NCBI GenBank assembly: GCA_023428205.1
Contig: JAEYZB010000243.1
Coordinates: 1-6,504 of the forward strand
Source of the DNA: Bacteroidota bacterium
GTDB taxonomy: Bacteria > Bacteroidota > Bacteroidia > Chitinophagales > LD1
Length of the DNA: 6,504 bases
Direction of reading: 5' to 3'
The notes below the pieces were generated by a model that made no database searches, was not told the origin of the DNA, and saw nothing but the letters and a program-made list of their open reading frames with translations. Shown piece by piece: positions 1 through 6,210 of this stretch (position 1 is the first letter of the stretch; each line of letters opens with the position of its first letter). A program made the translations under genes and the position numbers.

Positions 1-1337
1 TAGGAAAACCCATCAGCGAAGTTTTTGAAGAATTTGATGAAAATGCGTTAGCTTCTGCTTCAATCGGACAGGTACATAAAGCCAAATTGAGAACCGGTGA
101 ATCGGTGGTGGTGAAAATTCAACGTCCCACAGTAGCCGATGTGATGGAACGCGATTTGCAAATCATACAGGACATTGTCCGCAGAGCAGACCGCTACTTG
201 CGCAAGCAAGGAATCAGCAATGCCGAAGATGTGGTAAATGTGCTTTCTCGTGCTATCAAAAAAGAATTGGATTACCTGAATGAAGCGCGAAATCTGGAAC
301 GCTTCCGCTCACTCTACAAACACCGCAGAGATTTTTACATTCCAAAACCATACCGTGAATATTCAACCGATAAGGTATTGATTATGGAGTATGTGGAAGG
401 CTGTAAAATTACCGATGTAAAACAGTTGGAGAAATGGGGGCTTTCTCCTAAAAATATCGTAGAGCGAGGAATGGATATTTACCTCACACAGATTTTTGAA
501 TACGGTTATTTTCACGGAGACCCACATCCCGGCAATGTGTTGGTGCGCGAAGATGGAACTATCATTTTGTTGGACTTCGGCATGGTAGGCCAGCTAATGA
601 AAAAAGACAAATATGCATTTGCAGGAGTCTTCATCGCTATGGCACAACATGATGCTCGAGAAATGGCAAACCAAATGAGAAAATTGGCGATAGAGGATAA
701 CATTACCGACATGCGCCAATTCACCTACGACCTAAATGATTTGATTGAAGATTACGCATCACTTGATGTAAGTGAAGCCAGTATTCAGGACGTAATCAAC
801 CGCCTGCAAAAAATCATGTACACCTATAAAATAACTGTCCCCGGTGGTGTATTTATTGTTTTCAGAGCCTTTGCCATTTTGGAGGGAATCGGCAAAATCA
901 TGTATCCTGAATTTAAAACCTACGATTTCATTCGTCCATACGGACAGCGAATGCTTGCCGAGCAGCTACGCCCCGAAAATTTGGCGAATGAAGCAGCCGC
1001 AAGAATGTCGAGTATCTACTCATTTATGAGTTCGTTTCCGGTGGAAGTGAAAAACATTTTGCAGAAAACAAACCTCGGTAAAATGCACTTTGAAATAGAG
1101 TTGCAAGGCTATGGTTACGCACTGAAAAAGTGGGACAGCATCACCAACCGCTTAGTCATGACCTTCATTCTGTGCGCATTGATAATAGGTTCTTCCTTAG
1201 CATTATTAGGGCATTACGGCCCCGAAATGAAATACTACTACGGCATCAATGCCTGGAGTTTTATCGGCTACTGCATTTCAGGAGGACTTTTTGCCATTCT
1301 GCTTTATATCATTATGCGGAGAAGAGTTTATAAATAA
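1..1337 (+). CDS. AarF/UbiB (ABC1) family atypical kinase, 5' end missing
   Basis: Membrane-associated atypical protein-kinase-like ATPase of the ABC1/AarF/UbiB family. The reading frame enters from the left edge (first full codon at base 3) and gives 444 visible residues. Full-length members are about 540-560 residues, so roughly 100 N-terminal residues, including the KxGQ motif, lie outside. Visible family marks, counted from base 3: the alanine-rich nucleotide loop ALASASIGQV (14-23), the lysine in VVVKIQRP (K38), the ELDYLNEARNLERF segment, the catalytic-loop-like HGDPHPGN (D173, N178) and the metal-binding DFG (D191). Two hydrophobic segments near the C-terminus (about 384-403 and 417-438) are typical membrane anchors of the family. 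A TTG at 87 is not the true start, because conserved family sequence continues upstream of it. In proteobacteria UbiB supports ubiquinone synthesis. Bacteroidota generally use menaquinone, so the role here is probably in isoprenoid or lipid handling and is unproven. Confidence 0.93.
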   Translation, partial: GKPISEVFEEFDENALASASIGQVHKAKLRTGESVVVKIQRPTVADVMERDLQIIQDIVRRADRYLRKQGISNAEDVVNVLSRAIKKELDYLNEARNLERFRSLYKHRRDFYIPKPYREYSTDKVLIMEYVEGCKITDVKQLEKWGLSPKNIVERGMDIYLTQIFEYGYFHGDPHPGNVLVREDGTIILLDFGMVGQLMKKDKYAFAGVFIAMAQHDAREMANQMRKLAIEDNITDMRQFTYDLNDLIEDYASLDVSEASIQDVINRLQKIMYTYKITVPGGVFIVFRAFAILEGIGKIMYPEFKTYDFIRPYGQRMLAEQLRPENLANEAAARMSSIYSFMSSFPVEVKNILQKTNLGKMHFEIELQGYGYALKKWDSITNRLVMTFILCALIIGSSLALLGHYGPEMKYYYGINAWSFIGYCISGGLFAILLYIIMRRRVYK

Positions 1338-1359
1338 GAAACGTGCTCGTTTTTTGCGC
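1336..1359 (+). repeat. Dispersed intergenic repeat, copy 1
   Basis: First of four related copies in the window. The core TGCTCGTTTTTT lies at 1344-1355. It is preceded by AAGAAACG and followed by GCGC, and almost the same 24-25 bp recurs 48 bp downstream as copy 2. The left end overlaps the TAA stop (1335-1337) of the UbiB-family gene. The arms AAGAAACG and CGTTTTTT can pair around the TGCT loop (8 bp including one G-U). Confidence 0.7.
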
Positions 1360-1382
1360 CCATTTGACGTAAAAAAACACAG

Positions 1383-1404
1383 AAAGAAACGTGCTCGTTT
1401 TTTT
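1383..1404 (+). terminator. Possible weak hairpin/T-run terminator in repeat copy 2
   Basis: On the + transcript, bases 1383-1391 (AAAGAAACG) can pair with 1396-1404 (CG plus seven Ts) around the loop TGCT. This gives 9 bp including one G-U pair. A similar 8-bp hairpin occurs in copy 1 (1336-1355), immediately after the UbiB-family stop. The location fits termination, but the stem is A-U rich and the T-run is part of the stem, unlike a strong intrinsic terminator. Copies 3 and 4 lack this left arm, so the hairpin is not a constant property of the repeat. Confidence 0.25.
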
Positions 1405-1423
1405 GCACCACTTCTCGTTCCCG
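1384..1423 (+). repeat. Dispersed intergenic repeat, copy 2
   Basis: Repeats copy 1 nearly exactly over AAGAAACGTGCTCG plus a T-run and GC(A/G)C; this copy has seven Ts instead of six. The right flank, CACCACTT followed by GTTCCCG (ending 1423), matches the flank of copy 3 at 6101-6120. This shows the unit extends beyond the core to about 35-40 bp. It lies 14 bp past the PorP/SprF-family stop codon, between two convergent genes. Confidence 0.7.
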
Positions 1424-1437
1424 AAATTTTAATAGAA

Positions 1438-2490
1438 TTAGAAGCGCGGACAGAACAACATATTGGTCAACTCACCCGCAGCTTTCGAAGGGATAATATA
1501 AATAAGCGAAATTTCTAACGCTCCTACCCCACTTCCTGCTTGTTTGAAACCGGTGAGAGTAACATCATAGCTTGCCGCAATTTTGAAGCCATTTAAATCG
1601 ACTCCCAAATAAGGAATAACGGATTCTGCCTGACGGTCCTTGGTTGCCAAATTGTTTGAACGAGTATAAATACCCAACGTCATACTGTTTTTCAAATCAA
1701 AGTCAAACCCAAAGCCCAATCCCGCGTTCAACTGGTCAGCCTTTTGCTGTTGCATAAATAGAATCGAAGGCAAGATGTGGAACTTTCCGAATTTAACATC
1801 GAACCCTAATTGCGCATTATAGCGATAGTACAAGGTTCTTTTAGCATTTGCCGCTTCTAAATTATACTTCATAGTAGCCGCATTGAAAAATGCTCCACCA
1901 AAGTACATACTCACACGAGGAGAAAATCTTCCATAATAAAGCAACCCGACATTAGCGTTCACATAACCTACGTTTGGCTGTAAGCCCACATTGCTCGCGA
2001 TGCTTCCATTAAACTGATTGTTTTGTTCGTGCTGATTGGCAAAACGTAAATCATCTTGCGTGAGGCGCAATTGCGTGTAACCTACTTGAAATCCTGCCGA
2101 CAATTGATGATTGTTCGCTTTACCCAACGCTTTGATGTAAGAAGCCGAAAGTACGCCCTGAAAAGTACCGAAAGAGCCCGCTCCCGCACGGTCATATAAA
2201 AACGCACCGCCTATTCCTACTGCATCTTTTCCGAACACAGAAATTGGAGCATCAATGTACACCGATGGCGTTTGATATGGCGAGTTGAAAAAACCGGTTC
2301 CACTTGTATAATTAACTCCCGAAAACCACTGGTTTCGGTAAATAGCACCTACTCGAACCGCACCGTTTATCAATCCCGTCATGGCAGGATTATGTGTAAG
2401 TGGAGAATTAAAAAACTGGGTATAGTGAGGGTCTTGGGCTGACGCCACTGCCGAAAACAATAGCAAAAAAGCGAGTATATATTTTCTCAT
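1438..2490 (-). CDS. Type IX secretion system PorP/SprF-family outer-membrane protein
   Basis: A 350-residue predicted outer-membrane beta-barrel of the PorP/SprF family. These proteins work with the T9SS, and SprF-type members are needed to secrete or attach cargo with type B C-terminal domains. A signal peptide covers about residues 1-18 (basic MRK, hydrophobic core, ending in ASA). The mature start carries the family signature QDPHYTQFFNSP followed by NPAMTG (about 19-39). The rest alternates aromatic and glycine-rich beta-strand segments such as VGIGGAFLYDRAG, and the protein ends in CPRF, a finish often seen in the family. Length is normal (about 300-350). The ATG at 2488-2490 places the signal peptide at the N-terminus; no Shine-Dalgarno sequence is visible. 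It lies 28 bp downstream of the cargo gene on the same strand, too close for an obvious separate promoter, so the two are probably co-transcribed. The specific symbol (porP or sprF) cannot be assigned, since genomes usually carry many paralogues. Confidence 0.93.
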   Translation of the reverse strand: MRKYILAFLLLFSAVASAQDPHYTQFFNSPLTHNPAMTGLINGAVRVGAIYRNQWFSGVNYTSGTGFFNSPYQTPSVYIDAPISVFGKDAVGIGGAFLYDRAGAGSFGTFQGVLSASYIKALGKANNHQLSAGFQVGYTQLRLTQDDLRFANQHEQNNQFNGSIASNVGLQPNVGYVNANVGLLYYGRFSPRVSMYFGGAFFNAATMKYNLEAANAKRTLYYRYNAQLGFDVKFGKFHILPSILFMQQQKADQLNAGLGFGFDFDLKNSMTLGIYTRSNNLATKDRQAESVIPYLGVDLNGFKIAASYDVTLTGFKQAGSGVGALEISLIYIIPSKAAGELTNMLFCPRF

Positions 2491-2518
2491 CGTGCTGATT
2501 TTTTTAACCTATTTGAAA

Positions 2519-3838
2519 TTACCAAATCAATGAAAGATTACCGGAAACTGGCGGAATGGCCTCGCCTGTGATTTTTCTCAATTTTGCCAAGTAAGTGTAG
2601 TTACCTTGTTGTTGCAATTTCCCTTGGTACATACCATCCCATGTGTTTGTACCGTCACGCTTGCTATTAAATACCATTTCTCCCCAACGATTAAATACCA
2701 TCAACTCATCTACCGTAACTTTGCCCATATTATTAATCACCGTAAATCCTCGGTTTTCTACAGGAACCGATGGGTCTGTCGCTCCCGGCACAAAGGCATT
2801 CGGAAACGCAAAATCATCGCCCGACTGCGGATTAACCAATGCATGTGGAGCGCTGCTGTTATCTATCCATGCTGCACGCACCGCTTTTGCACGAGGAGAA
2901 GCAGGTGCAATGTTCGTGTTTTGCAAATCGGTCCATTGCGGTGCACCTTCCCAGCGACCAACAGAAAACCAATTGCCGTCATTCGCTACATCAAAAAACA
3001 CACTCAAATTAGCAGGTGTATTATCAGAAGCGGAAAGCAAGTGATAGAATTTATCGTTTACCGCATCTACAGAACTTTCTTTGGTAGTAATATTGTAACC
3101 ATCATCGGTAGTCGTGGTTGCCGAGCCTGTATTGAACGCAAAACGCGCTTCATAGCTGTGTGCATTCGCATCACTCGGAACAAAAGACACTTCGCGTTTT
3201 ACCGGAGTGCCACCATTATTCCAACCTAAAGGAAACAAATATTCGTCTGTTGAATTCGTATTGCGCACCAAACGACCATTGCCTGTGCTACTCACAAAAG
3301 CATCGTCTCCTCCACTCGTTACAATGGCATTTGCACTAGTATTCAGCACCGTCATTTTGTTGGCATTTGTTGCCAGCTCATTGCCGTTTAATGTCAGAGT
3401 TCCGGCCACATTCGCGTCAATCGTTTGCGACTTTACAGTTTGCGTATTATTGCAAGTCAAGTTATAGAAAGTCGTTACGCTTGTTCCGGTAATTTGTTGA
3501 TTGAGTCCATTTAATCTCACCGTACTTTGGTCAGGCGTGAATGTTGCATCGTTTACCCAATTTTCCAGAACAATATATTGCCCCGTATTTGCCGCATAGC
3601 CATCGGCAGTGCCATTTGAATTCACAAAACTCCCCTCAATATGAACTTCTCCCTTGTTCTTGAAAAGCCCACCGTTTGCGTTTTCCAACGAGCCATCATT
3701 CGGATTGGAACCCGATTTCACGATCATTCTCGCTCCACCCATCACAGCTACCTGTGCCCCGTTACTATAAAATGTTTGTGCATGGCTAAATGAGATTCCT
3801 AATGAAACCGCCATTCCTAAAATCAATTTTGCGCTCAT
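2519..3838 (-). CDS. Secreted T9SS cargo protein with type B (gliding-motility-type) C-terminal sorting domain
   Basis: A 439-residue exported protein. Residues 1-21 form a signal peptide (MSAKLILGMAVSLG..., ending SHAQ). The middle (about 25-340) is rich in Asn, Thr, Gly and Ser with short beta-strand patterns such as STVRLNGLNQQITG and TTFYNLTCNNTQTV, common in Bacteroidota surface proteins; no enzyme motif is seen. Residues about 343-439 match the type B T9SS sorting domain: FPNAFVPG, VFNRWGEMVF (381-390), WDGMYQGK (400-407), GNYTYLAKL and the terminal SGNLSLIW. The usual Asn/Gly/Asp-rich NGDG-like turn after FVP is missing and replaced by GATDPSVPVENRG. The frame is open upstream to 4000, but that start would bury the signal peptide and overlap the dipeptidase gene, so the ATG at 3836-3838 is chosen. 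The protein is likely secreted through the T9SS to the cell surface or medium with help from the adjacent PorP/SprF-family protein. Its own role is unknown; adhesin or structural protein is a guess. Confidence 0.88.
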   Translation of the reverse strand: MSAKLILGMAVSLGISFSHAQTFYSNGAQVAVMGGARMIVKSGSNPNDGSLENANGGLFKNKGEVHIEGSFVNSNGTADGYAANTGQYIVLENWVNDATFTPDQSTVRLNGLNQQITGTSVTTFYNLTCNNTQTVKSQTIDANVAGTLTLNGNELATNANKMTVLNTSANAIVTSGGDDAFVSSTGNGRLVRNTNSTDEYLFPLGWNNGGTPVKREVSFVPSDANAHSYEARFAFNTGSATTTTDDGYNITTKESSVDAVNDKFYHLLSASDNTPANLSVFFDVANDGNWFSVGRWEGAPQWTDLQNTNIAPASPRAKAVRAAWIDNSSAPHALVNPQSGDDFAFPNAFVPGATDPSVPVENRGFTVINNMGKVTVDELMVFNRWGEMVFNSKRDGTNTWDGMYQGKLQQQGNYTYLAKLRKITGEAIPPVSGNLSLIW

Positions 3839-3870
3839 ACGACTATCGTTTTGGTGTTTATACAACTTCG

Positions 3871-3903
3871 TAAAAGTAAGGAAATTATTATTACTTTCCA
3901 AAA
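3871..3903 (-). promoter_or_regulatory. Candidate Bacteroidota-type promoter for the cargo-PorP/SprF unit
   Basis: On the minus strand TTTTG (3899-3903) is followed after 20 bp by TACTTTTA (3871-3878). The latter matches the Bacteroidota -7 consensus TAnnTTTG at seven of eight positions, and the spacing fits the usual 19-21 bp from a -33 TTG/TTTG. The predicted transcript start would lie about 25-30 bp upstream of the ATG at 3838. The spacer from the dipeptidase stop to this ATG (3839-3965, 127 bp) has room for a promoter. Support is by motif only. Confidence 0.4.
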
Positions 3904-3965
3904 TATTGCTAAAATTTGAAACCTTTTCCAACGAAGAACCTGTAAGCATCAGTAAACGGCTGTTT

Positions 3966-5408
3966 TTACACAAAAAACTGCTCATAAAACCGTAAGGCAT
4001 TGCCGCTCATTATTTTTTCAACTAATTCGGAAGGCGAAAACCCGTACCACAATTCCTTTTTGTACTCTTTCTTTTCCAAAAATGCTATTAAATCCTGTTG
4101 AAATAACGGGAATTTCGCAGCCGATTCATAAGGCTCCATGTGCGTAATCGTACCATCAAAGTCAGACCCGATGGCGACTACATCCCAGCCACTTTTATCG
4201 CCTACAGCTTTTACCATTTCAAATACATTATCCCAAAACAAATGCACATAAGATTCGCGTTTCTTCTTTTCATCTTTGAGTGCCACAATATTATTGATGA
4301 CATCCAATCCGCCCAATAAGCCTCTATCCATCATCAAACCAATCAAGCCGCCCGACTGATGAATAATCCGCACCTCTTCATTAGAAATATTGATACTCCA
4401 GCGAAATAAACGATGCTGTCTTGCTTTGAACATAGTGTCACTGTCGCGCGTTGAACTATCCATAGTGGCAAATCCATTCACTCCTGCGTGGCTGTATATA
4501 ATTGGAATTTTGTCATTGGGATTAATGTAATTGTAGTTTTGAATGAACGCATAATATTCTTTCCGCGCTGCCACACTCATGTGTTTCATATCTATCAAAA
4601 TGCGTTTGCCATTTTCACGACTCAAAAGCTCGCGAATAACATGCCAACCTGCTTCCGTAATGCCTTTTCCAACGCCTTTGTTTTGATTTACCAACGCATT
4701 GATTGGTCGCTTGAAACTTTTGGCGTGTCCCGATAAATGATTCCAAAAATGATGGGCGAGATTGATGACGAACGGTGGATATTTCCAATCCTTTATGGTA
4801 GCAATATTTTTGGTAAGCATCGCTTTCAATTCCTCCTCGTTTTTTTCATCCGTTTCAGGGGCACCGGTGCCGAGCGCATGCGCACCTTCTATCGTAACAA
4901 TACCAATAAGCGTGTTTTTCTTCTGTAATGCTTTTTGCAACTCCTGGTAATTATTCACCAAAACAAATTGAAGCTCCCCATCAGGACTTTTGCCCAATTG
5001 CGATTCCACAAAAGCATATTCTGCTTGCAATTCATCGAAGTAACGGTAATGTTTTTTGGCTTCCGCTATCGCTTCCGCGCTATAACCCGTTATTACTTCC
5101 TGCAAAACATTGATGCGCTTCTGACCTACCAATAGTTTCGGCACATTCCGCATATTCAGAAATCCGCGTTCCGTAGGGTAAAGCGACAACTGAAAAACAC
5201 GAACATTTCCTTCGGCTAAGGTTTCCAAATTGGTTTGCGATTCTTTAAAAACCTGTCCTGAAATATCATTCGCAGTTTTCGTAAAACCATTTCCTTTTAT
5301 GTGATGGATTTTCTCCCAAATCGTTTTTTTTGGCTTCGGATAGCCGGAATTAAACGGCTTCATATTCGGGTGGCAATGCAGGTCAATCGTGAGCATCTCT
5401 TTTTTCAT
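3966..5408 (-). CDS. Peptidase M19 (renal/membrane dipeptidase)-like metallohydrolase
   Basis: A 480-residue amidohydrolase-fold protein of the M19 dipeptidase family, which cleaves dipeptides with a dinuclear zinc centre. Candidate metal-site residues in family order: DLHCHP (H11, H13), the bridging glutamate in TIEGAHALG (E174), LIDMKHMS (H276), IIYSHAGV (H307) and AIGSDFDG (D416). The C-terminal IMSGNALRFYEQ (467-476) resembles the family's GxNxxR ending. The first motif is His-x-His where classical M19 enzymes have His-x-Asp, so this may be a subgroup or have different substrates. It is longer than many M19 enzymes (about 350-400), with an extra helical stretch around 90-165. There is no signal peptide or anchor, so it is probably cytoplasmic despite the family name. 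The frame is open to 5540, but the added 44 residues are cysteine-rich and unlike the family; the ATG at 5406-5408 lies 8 codons before the first metal motif. The alternative ATG at 5396 is possible. The gene stands alone and is divergent from rnhA. Confidence 0.85.
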   Translation of the reverse strand: MKKEMLTIDLHCHPNMKPFNSGYPKPKKTIWEKIHHIKGNGFTKTANDISGQVFKESQTNLETLAEGNVRVFQLSLYPTERGFLNMRNVPKLLVGQKRINVLQEVITGYSAEAIAEAKKHYRYFDELQAEYAFVESQLGKSPDGELQFVLVNNYQELQKALQKKNTLIGIVTIEGAHALGTGAPETDEKNEEELKAMLTKNIATIKDWKYPPFVINLAHHFWNHLSGHAKSFKRPINALVNQNKGVGKGITEAGWHVIRELLSRENGKRILIDMKHMSVAARKEYYAFIQNYNYINPNDKIPIIYSHAGVNGFATMDSSTRDSDTMFKARQHRLFRWSINISNEEVRIIHQSGGLIGLMMDRGLLGGLDVINNIVALKDEKKKRESYVHLFWDNVFEMVKAVGDKSGWDVVAIGSDFDGTITHMEPYESAAKFPLFQQDLIAFLEKKEYKKELWYGFSPSELVEKIMSGNALRFYEQFFV

Positions 5409-5535
5409 ATTTGGTTCACGGCAATAATAGCGGTTTATTCTACATTGGGAAAAGATGTTCTGCAAACAGCCGTAAAGTATAAACGTATACAACTTAACCC
5501 TTGTCCACTCTTGAAAATTCAATTTGCATTTTGAG

Positions 5536-5570
5536 TTCATTTCTCATTCTTCATTTTTAATTTTTAATTT
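5536..5570. repeat. Five tandem AT-rich 7-bp repeats upstream of rnhA
   Basis: Five consecutive 7-mers with consensus TTMATTT: copies 1 and 3 are TTCATTT, copy 2 is CTCATTC, and copies 4 and 5 are TTAATTT. They end 5 bp before the rnhA ATG. On the minus strand each unit contains a TAA or TGA, so the 7-bp period places stops in all three frames. The last unit plus the next G gives TTAATTTG, seven of eight positions of the -7 consensus TAnnTTTG, which would imply an almost leaderless rnhA transcript. No -33 TTG is seen at the right distance, so I do not call a promoter. Confidence 0.6.
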
Positions 5571-5575
5571 GTGCG

Positions 5576-6052
5576 ATGCAGGTAGAAATTTATACGGATG
5601 GTTCTTCGCGCGGCAATCCGGGAGCAGGGGGTTATGGCACGATTTTGAAATTCGGGCGACACGAAAAAGAATTGAGCCAAGGATTTCGCCTGACGACCAA
5701 CAACCGAATGGAGCTATTGGCAGTGATAAAAGGACTGGAAGCATTGACCCAAAACGGGCTGCATATCACTGTTTTTTCCGATTCAAAATATGTAGTAGAA
5801 GCCGTTGAAAAACGCTGGGTTTTTGGTTGGGAACAAAAGGGATTTAAAGACAAAAAAAATCCGGATTTATGGCGTGATTTTCTAAAGCTTTACCGCAAAC
5901 ATCACGTAAAATTTGTTTGGATTAAAGGCCATAACAATCACCCCTACAATGAACGCTGCGACCAACTCGCCACCGCAGCCGCTGATGGCAAAAAACTATT
6001 AATTGATAAGGGCTACGAAGCGGCTCAGCAGCATAAAACCGATTTAGATTAA
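5576..6052 (+). CDS. rnhA: Ribonuclease HI
   Basis: A 158-residue cytoplasmic endonuclease that cuts the RNA strand of RNA-DNA hybrids, removing replication primers and R-loops. The length is typical (about 150-160). All catalytic carboxylates of the bacterial type I enzyme are in place: YTDGSSRGNPG (D8), TNNRMELLAV (E46), FSDSKYVV (D69) and NERCDQLA (D129), plus the assisting histidine in WIKGHNNHP (H119). The basic protrusion that grips the hybrid is present at about 79-99 (KRWVFGWEQKGFKDKKNPDLW region), as in the E. coli-type enzyme. The ATG at 5576 puts the first beta-strand at residues 2-8, as expected; no Shine-Dalgarno sequence is visible. It is transcribed alone, divergent from the M19 gene and convergent with the metal ATPase. 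Confidence 0.96.
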   Translation: MQVEIYTDGSSRGNPGAGGYGTILKFGRHEKELSQGFRLTTNNRMELLAVIKGLEALTQNGLHITVFSDSKYVVEAVEKRWVFGWEQKGFKDKKNPDLWRDFLKLYRKHHVKFVWIKGHNNHPYNERCDQLATAAADGKKLLIDKGYEAAQQHKTDLD

Positions 6053-6074
6053 TACAGGTAAAACCTATAACCTC

Positions 6075-6120
6075 GCACGTTTCTTCCTGCTCGTTTTTTC
6101 ACACCATTTTATTGTTCCCG
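6075..6120 (+). repeat. Dispersed intergenic repeat, copy 3, with an inverted left module
   Basis: The core and flank (6088-6120) read TGCTCGTTTTTTCACACCA followed by TTTTATTGTTCCCG. The first 19 bases are identical to copy 4, and the GTTCCCG end matches copy 2. Just to the left, 6075-6089 is the reverse complement of CAGGAAGAAACGTGC. This matches 14 of 15 bases of the left module of copy 2 (1380-1394), but in opposite orientation. The copy begins about 20 bp past the rnhA stop. Confidence 0.7.
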
Positions 6121-6180
6121 CTGATTTTCGCAGAAGTATTTCTTTTCCCACTTTTCATTTTGAGTTTTTCACTGCTAATC

Positions 6181-6210
6181 TGCTCGTTTTTTCACACCAC
6201 TTTTACTGTC
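6181..6210 (+). repeat. Dispersed intergenic repeat, copy 4
   Basis: TGCTCGTTTTTTCACACCA (6181-6199) is identical to the start of copy 3 and is followed by CTTTTACTGTC. The right end overlaps the stop codon of the minus-strand metal ATPase (6209-6211). A degenerate further trace, TTTTCCCACTTTTCATTTTG, lies between copies 3 and 4 at about 6143-6162. Confidence 0.65.

Noticed and set aside
1249..1518. An 89-residue + frame covering the first two repeat copies, giving a repeated KKRARF peptide
   Set aside because: It starts inside the UbiB-family gene in another frame and ends inside the PorP/SprF-family gene antisense. The repeated peptide is simply the DNA repeat read in frame.
2606..3229. 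A 207-residue open frame on + inside the cargo gene
   Set aside because: It is antisense to a well-supported secreted protein with signal peptide and sorting domain, and its translation is rich in Arg, Ile and Cys with no recognisable domain.
3839..4000. N-terminal extension of the cargo protein to 4000
   Set aside because: It would overlap the 3' end of the M19 gene and place 54 non-conserved residues before a clear signal peptide. The ATG at 3838 explains the protein better.
3956..5473. Inverted 10-bp match (ACGGCTGTTT) flanking the M19 gene at 3956-3965 and 5464-5473
   Set aside because: Dozens of 10-bp matches are expected by chance in a window this size, and there are no other signs of a mobile element (no transposase, no target duplication).
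5474..5490. Small dyad GTATA-AACG-TATAC in the divergent M19/rnhA spacer
   Set aside because: Five-base arms are too short to claim an operator, and there is no regulator gene nearby.
5409..5540. N-terminal extension of the M19 protein to 5540
   Set aside because: The 44 added residues are cysteine- and aromatic-rich, do not form a convincing signal peptide, and run through the intergenic spacer up to the AT-rich repeat.
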